Assembly: GCA_037074615.1 (NCBI GenBank)
Contig: CM073532.1
Coordinates: 13,538,001 to 13,602,000, forward strand
Direction: 5' to 3'
DNA: 64,000 nucleotides
DNA from: Leucaena leucocephala
Lineage: Eukaryota > Streptophyta > Magnoliopsida > Fabales > Fabaceae
In this document: in pieces, positions 59,611-64,000 of the stretch
How the letters are laid out: each line of letters starts with the position of its first letter
How positions within the stretch are numbered: position 1 is the first letter of the stretch
Program-made: the position numbers and the translations under genes
The notes under the pieces: generated by a model
What the model was told of the DNA's origin: nothing
The model's database searches: none
The model's input: only the letters and a program-made list of their open reading frames with translations

Positions 59611-60436
59611 TTAGAGTTGTGTTTTATCAATGATTTGATCAGGAAATTTGTCAGCAAATTGAATTGCTCTTTCAATCGGAGTAATGGATCCTTGATGTAT
59701 CCAATGACCCAAAAACCTGATTTTTGTTTGAAATAAACTAATTTTTGGTTTAGAAACTACTAAACCGTTTATTTCTGCAATTCTAATGAATTTGGAGATA
59801 TGTCTAAAATGTTGATCTATATAATGACTATAGACTAATACATCATCAATATAAACAATGATGTATTGACTACTATCATTGAAGATCTCATTCGTGATTC
59901 TCTGGAATTCAGAAGGAGCATTTTTTAAACCAAAAGGCAAAACATTCTACTCATACTGACCAAAAGGGACAGTAAAAGCAGTTTTATACCTATCATTTTC
60001 ATAAATTTGTATTTGCCAAAATCCAGATTTCATATCAAACTTTGAATTTTTTTTTTGCAGAATACAATCGTTTTAGTAGATTAGATTTGTTTGGAATTGG
60101 ATACCTGATCCATTGCAACGCTTCGTTTAAAGGTTTGTAATTAATTACAAGCCTACGCACACCACGTTCTATTTCTGCATTTTTATTAACGTAAAAAGCA
60201 GCACAAGACCATGGGCTTCTTGACTTACGAATCAATTTTTTGTTTAAAAGATCTTGGATCTCTTGTTTACAAGTTTCCAAAAGCTCCGGACTCATCTGGA
60301 TGGGTCTGGCCTTTGTCGGTATCTTTTTTTCAGAAAACTCTTTTTCATATGGTAGGTCTACCACATGTTGTTTTCTTTTCCAAAAAGCGTTTGGTAAATC
60401 CGAACAAATAGTTGTTTGTATCTGTTCAAGACAACT
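59611..60436 (-). pseudogene. Pararetrovirus reverse transcriptase, broken
   Basis: Minus strand. The N-terminal RT part is in 60436-60035 (RPIQMSPELLETCKQEIQDL and LVINYKPLNEAL). The frame is lost in an A-run near 60047-60057 and resumes in another frame. 59940-59611 holds MPFGLKNAPSEFQRI and the active site YIDDVLVYS, followed by FLGHWIHQGSI. Motif order and wording are those of Caulimoviridae RT, with D-D of the active site preserved. The protease frame runs into this region after a single stop near 60437. Confidence 0.92.
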
Positions 60437-61438
60437 TTAGATTCTCTTTTGAATATCTTTTTGACACACTTGTTGCTCTATCGTTTCAAAAGAAATCTCT
60501 TCTTTCAAAAAGTTTATTTGTCGTTGTTTGGAAGTCAAAAGATTGAGCTCCTTGATTTTCGGCTTTTGAATAAAAGGGGATAAAATCGTTTTACCCAGAT
60601 ACTCTTTTGAAATTCCATTTTCATCAATCATGTATGGGAATAATAACCTAGCAAAAGGCGCCCCGAGAATGATTTGGGTTCCCATATTTTTAACTAATAT
60701 AAACGGAGTTTCAAATCTTAATGCTTTATTTTCAACAACAACTTTTAAAACTTTGTAACGGATATCTAGGCGTGAGCCATTAACACCGTTAAACCTTTCG
60801 GTTGTTTTTTCAAAATATTTTATAGGAATGATTCCTTCATTAAAACAATTAGAATCAGCCGCTGTATCAAATAAGACAGTTTGTTCCAAGATAAAATCAT
60901 CATGAATAATAATCTTAGCATGGATGTAAAATTTTTGAATAGAAATTCTTGAAATGAGATCTAAAAAATTTTCATCTTCTTTGTTTTCATTTTCATTGTC
61001 AAGATTTTCTGTTTTATATGCAAGCTGTATATCTTGTATTTGGGATATAGCTACTGCATGTGTTTCTTGCTGGAGTTTAAGTAGACTCACTTCAGCCTTA
61101 AGGTTATGTACCTCTTGGTGAAGGTCTTGGATGGTGGTTGGTTTAACAGAATGCTCGAATTTGTTTAAAATATTCGTTAAATCATATTTGTTTGAAGGTA
61201 GTTTATGTTTAGAAGATGAAGGTTGTTGATTAACCAACTCTCGAAACTTAAACAAATATTCTCCTTTTTCAGAGTCTGGAAGTTTATCAATGATATCAAG
61301 AAGTAAGTCTTGTTCCTTCGTAATAACATTGATAGAAGAGGATTCTGGGATATCATCGTTTTGAATATTTTGAATATCCTCAGAAGAAGAATCACTCTTT
61401 ATACTTTCAGTTTCTGAACTAGAAGTTTCTTTAATCAA
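60437..61438 (-). pseudogene. Pararetrovirus aspartic protease region
   Basis: A 333-codon minus-strand open stretch. The first third is acidic and Ser-rich (SSSETESIKSDSSSEDIQ), with a coiled-coil-like segment near residues 105-140. The retropepsin follows with active site LFDTAADSNC and the second signature QIILGAPFARLLFP. The residue after DT is Ala rather than Gly. The stretch opens only with a TTG, so it is part of a polyprotein and not an independent gene. It ends at one stop with the RT frame continuing beyond it. Confidence 0.88.
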
Positions 61439-61465
61439 AAGATTGTTTATTTGTTCAAGAAGAGG

Positions 61466-62943
61466 TTATCAATGCACCGAATCTTCTTTAGTTTTCTTCT
61501 AAGGGCACAATATTTCGAAATATGACCTAATTTGCCACACTTAAAACATTTGACCTTATTTTGTTCAGGAAAATTGACCTTAGGTTTAGAACTAAATTCC
61601 TGTTTGAGTCTACGGGGAGGTGTATCATGTTTATACCTTTGGTAGACAGGTTTGTTTTTCTCAGATCTCCTACGAAATGGTCTCCTATGGGATCTCTTAT
61701 GAGATTTGGTTTGTTTGCAAGAAGGAAGGCCAAATTATTCACAGAAAGTTCCTAACTCTATGGTTTATGGCTTTTTCTTTTGCAAGTTGATGTTGGATGC
61801 TATCATCATGACAAATCTTAAGAGCAGTTTTTTGAACATAAGAGATTAATTCTCCGTATGTCAATAACTCATAAGGAATTTTGCCATCATTTTGATTTCT
61901 AAATTTTTCCTAACTTTATCACCCAAAGATTTAGGTAATCCAGCTAGGAATTTTTCTTTCCAAAAAGGTTGTTTGGCATCTTCTCTTGTGAGAACTCGAG
62001 CAAGGAAAGTATCCCTGTACCATATGAAATTAGAAAGGGTTCTGCACTTAAGATTTGACAATAATTCAGCTGATCTATCTTTCCAAATAGACGGATCGCC
62101 AACAAAATATTTTACAATAGTAAAAACCAAAGTTTGGACAGAATCTGGACAAGTTTCACCATTGTAAAGGATAGGTGTTCCATCAGACTCAGTTTGGATA
62201 GATGAAAAAATAATTTGTTTATCTTCTGGGGTAAGGTAATGATCCCACCAGTTCTTTAGTTGACCTGTAAAACTGGATACCAAAAAATTAGTTATTTGTT
62301 CATCTGTGTAGTTGTTTTGTGTTTGATACGCAGTACACAACATTGTCATCTGCTGCATCGTTTGGAGGATATTGGCTTCGTTTTGACTATCTATGTTCCA
62401 TTCATAGATATTATCTGCACAGAAGCAGGTAGGGTTTTGGGAAACTCGTTCTTCAACCAGAATGTCTGGAGGGCTGGCCCTATGGTAATACAGTTTGGAG
62501 GGCTGTTTCCAGTGTTGATGGTTGATTTGGAGTTGTGATTCTGATGTAGAATCTGTTTGAGAGGCTTCTTGGGAATCTTTGTCTATGACTCCTAATTGCC
62601 TAGTAGATAAGGTTGACTCGTTTAGTGGTGACTCTGGAACAGTCATGGTTTGGGAAATTTGGTGGATCCTCTGATTGATCCTTTCAATCAGTTTGGATCT
62701 GTTTTGGTTGTACATTTCAGACTTTATCTGGGGATTAAGCTGAAAAGGTTTAAAAATAGGAGTTTCAATCCTTGGTTTGGATTGTTCTGGAACATTATTT
62801 AAAATAGTAGATGATTGAACAAAATGATCACCTAACTGTTGTAAATACAAGTTAGTATAATTATTCTGTTCAACAATCTTTTTGATGTCAGTTGAATCAA
62901 TGGGTTCTTCAACTTTTTTCAATCTAAAAGGTGCAACAAGCAC
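61466..62943 (-). pseudogene. Pararetrovirus coat protein with zinc knuckle, broken
   Basis: Minus strand. The capsid region contains YEWNIDSQNEANILQTMQQ, FTGQLKNWWDHYL and FIWYRDTFLARVLT, then FLAGLPKSLGDKVR, the order typical of Caulimoviridae coat proteins. A frameshift near 61885 ends the first frame at 61861. The C-terminal nucleic-acid-binding knuckle CFKCGKLGHISKYC lies at 61548-61507 with all four ligands intact. It opens only at a GTG, just after an in-frame TAA (62947-62949) that separates it from upstream polyprotein sequence. Confidence 0.9.
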
Positions 62944-62946
62944 AGG

Positions 62947-63600
62947 TTAACCTTGATCATCCTTGGCTTGAGGAATCTGCACAGTTTTGTTTGGAAGAAA
63001 CTCAGAAGATACATTTTCTCCTCTAGAAGTTGTCCAATGTTTTATAACATCAATAGTTTGTTCAAATGGATAATCCAATTTTGAAATTTTAGCGTATTCG
63101 CCAAACCAATCAAAAAATAGAATATTCACCTGAATTCTTTCAAAAAATCTGTAAAAAATTTCTTGAATCGTTTTTCTAGCAGATCCTTTGAAGTTTTCTA
63201 AAAATCATTTTATCTAGAGAACATATTCTTCCGAGTTAAATTGTTTTTGTAAAGTTTGTTTGTCAATTTGAAAATCATTTTCAATTGTACCAATAATCCC
63301 TAGTGATGAATAAGTTGGAGACTCTTGAGATTTTGAGTCTTCATCTCTTTCATACACTGTTTGGGGAATGTTTACAGAATTATCAATTCCTTGGAGAGAA
63401 ATATTGGTAGCAGTCAGTTGAGGTTGAGAGACTACTATAGGTGTTTCGGGTGCCATTCCATATATGACAGAAGGCGGTCTGGGAATTGAAGAATAAGAGA
63501 ATCTAGATGATTCAGTTTAGAGAGATCTGCAATCCTCATATATTGATGATTATGATATGTTTGTTTGTGAAAAAGACCTTCTGGATCGATCAAAGGATAA
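62947..63600 (-). pseudogene. Pararetrovirus polyprotein linker, MP to CP
   Basis: Minus-strand fragments 63456-63214 (starting MAPETPIVVSQPQL at a true ATG) and 63129-62947 (FFDWFGEYAKISKLDYPFEQ). They sit between the movement and coat protein regions in different frames. The second shares its frame with the coat protein and is separated from it by a single TAA. No domain recognised. Confidence 0.6.
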
Positions 63601-63660
63601 CCTGACAGATCGATCAGATATTTGTGTAATCTTGCTTAACTAAGAGGTGGGTTGTGGTAT

Positions 63661-64000
63661 AGGCTATGAGGCTTTTTCTATAATCCACTCGTCTGGTAAT
63701 TTAATATTTTCCCACATAATTATTTTTGAGATTGTCAAATTAATATTTTTGAAATCAGTTAAGAAAACAGTTGTTTGATCTTTTTCAAAAGGAATTTGAA
63801 CAAAAGAAGTTGAAGTGTTTGAGACCTTATACTGTATCCTATAAATTAGGGTAGCTGGTATAGATCCTGGCTTCATGTTCAAACTGTTTAATTTAATTTA
63901 ATTTTAAGTTTAATACACTCATGGACATGTTCATCCTTTAATTCAGTCATCCTATATGGATAATAATTAAAGTAAACAGGACCATCGTGTAATCCAGTTT
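63661..64000 (-). pseudogene. Pararetrovirus movement protein, partial
   Basis: Minus strand, running off the window edge. The visible part reads GLHDGPVYFNYYPY near 63950-63995 and, in another frame from about 63880, PGSIPATLIYRIQYKVSNT and LPDEWIIEKAS. This resembles the C-terminal half of Caulimoviridae (30K-type) movement proteins, which open plasmodesmata for virion or RNA passage. Frames are broken near 63885. The N-terminus is outside the window. Confidence 0.7.

Overview
This window is repeat-dominated plant nuclear DNA, most likely from a eudicot. The evidence is the content: Ty1/copia and Ty3/gypsy LTR retrotransposons with plant-type gag-pol, an iMet-type primer-binding site, a Mutator-like element (MULE) with a 9-bp target duplication, a tRNA-derived SINE, and an integrated plant pararetrovirus (Caulimoviridae). 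I found no convincing host protein gene, tRNA, rRNA or CRISPR array. Most short open reading frames are chance or decayed element coding. The species cannot be read from the sequence.

Layout. 1-122 is the end of a copia LTR fused to a decayed plus-strand copia body (123-2959) with its 3' LTR (2960-3360). A probable solo LTR (3681-4030) and a SINE with perfect target duplications (4303-4481) follow, then gene-poor DNA. A MULE occupies 7285-26014, bounded by TATTTATTA. Its minus-strand transposase is split by three insertions: solo LTR A (9159-12100, TCAAC), solo LTR B (12481-15475, ATCCG) and a young, almost intact minus-strand copia (16050-24716). With these removed, the MULE is about 4.1 kb.

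From about 27.1 to 55.7 kb lies an older minus-strand copia cut into three. A large non-autonomous gypsy-like element (LARD-like, 30377-41833, AAAAT) sits between its RT and integrase regions. An Athila-like element carrying only gag and protease (43837-55460, CCTAT/CCTGT) sits in its gag, and solo LTR C (44227-47226, GCACG) sits in that element's 5' LTR. From about 56.1 kb to the window end is a minus-strand endogenous pararetrovirus: movement protein, coat protein with zinc knuckle, protease, RT, RNase H and a separate 3' ORF. It is broken by stops and frameshifts and ends in a non-coding region with an inverted repeat.

Standout signal. Three unrelated retroelements (the copia LTR, the Athila-like element twice, and more weakly the LARD-like interior) carry arrays of the palindrome GTCGCGAC. 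The sites come in pairs whose starts lie 22 bp apart, although the repeat unit around the pairs differs between elements (about 51 bp versus about 72 bp). Most arrays lie in the presumed transcribed leader, and most degenerate copies differ by CpG transitions. I can name no described feature that matches this. A second unusual signal is a series of small hairpins in the LARD-like interior, with a constant RCAGTTA loop and arms that change together.
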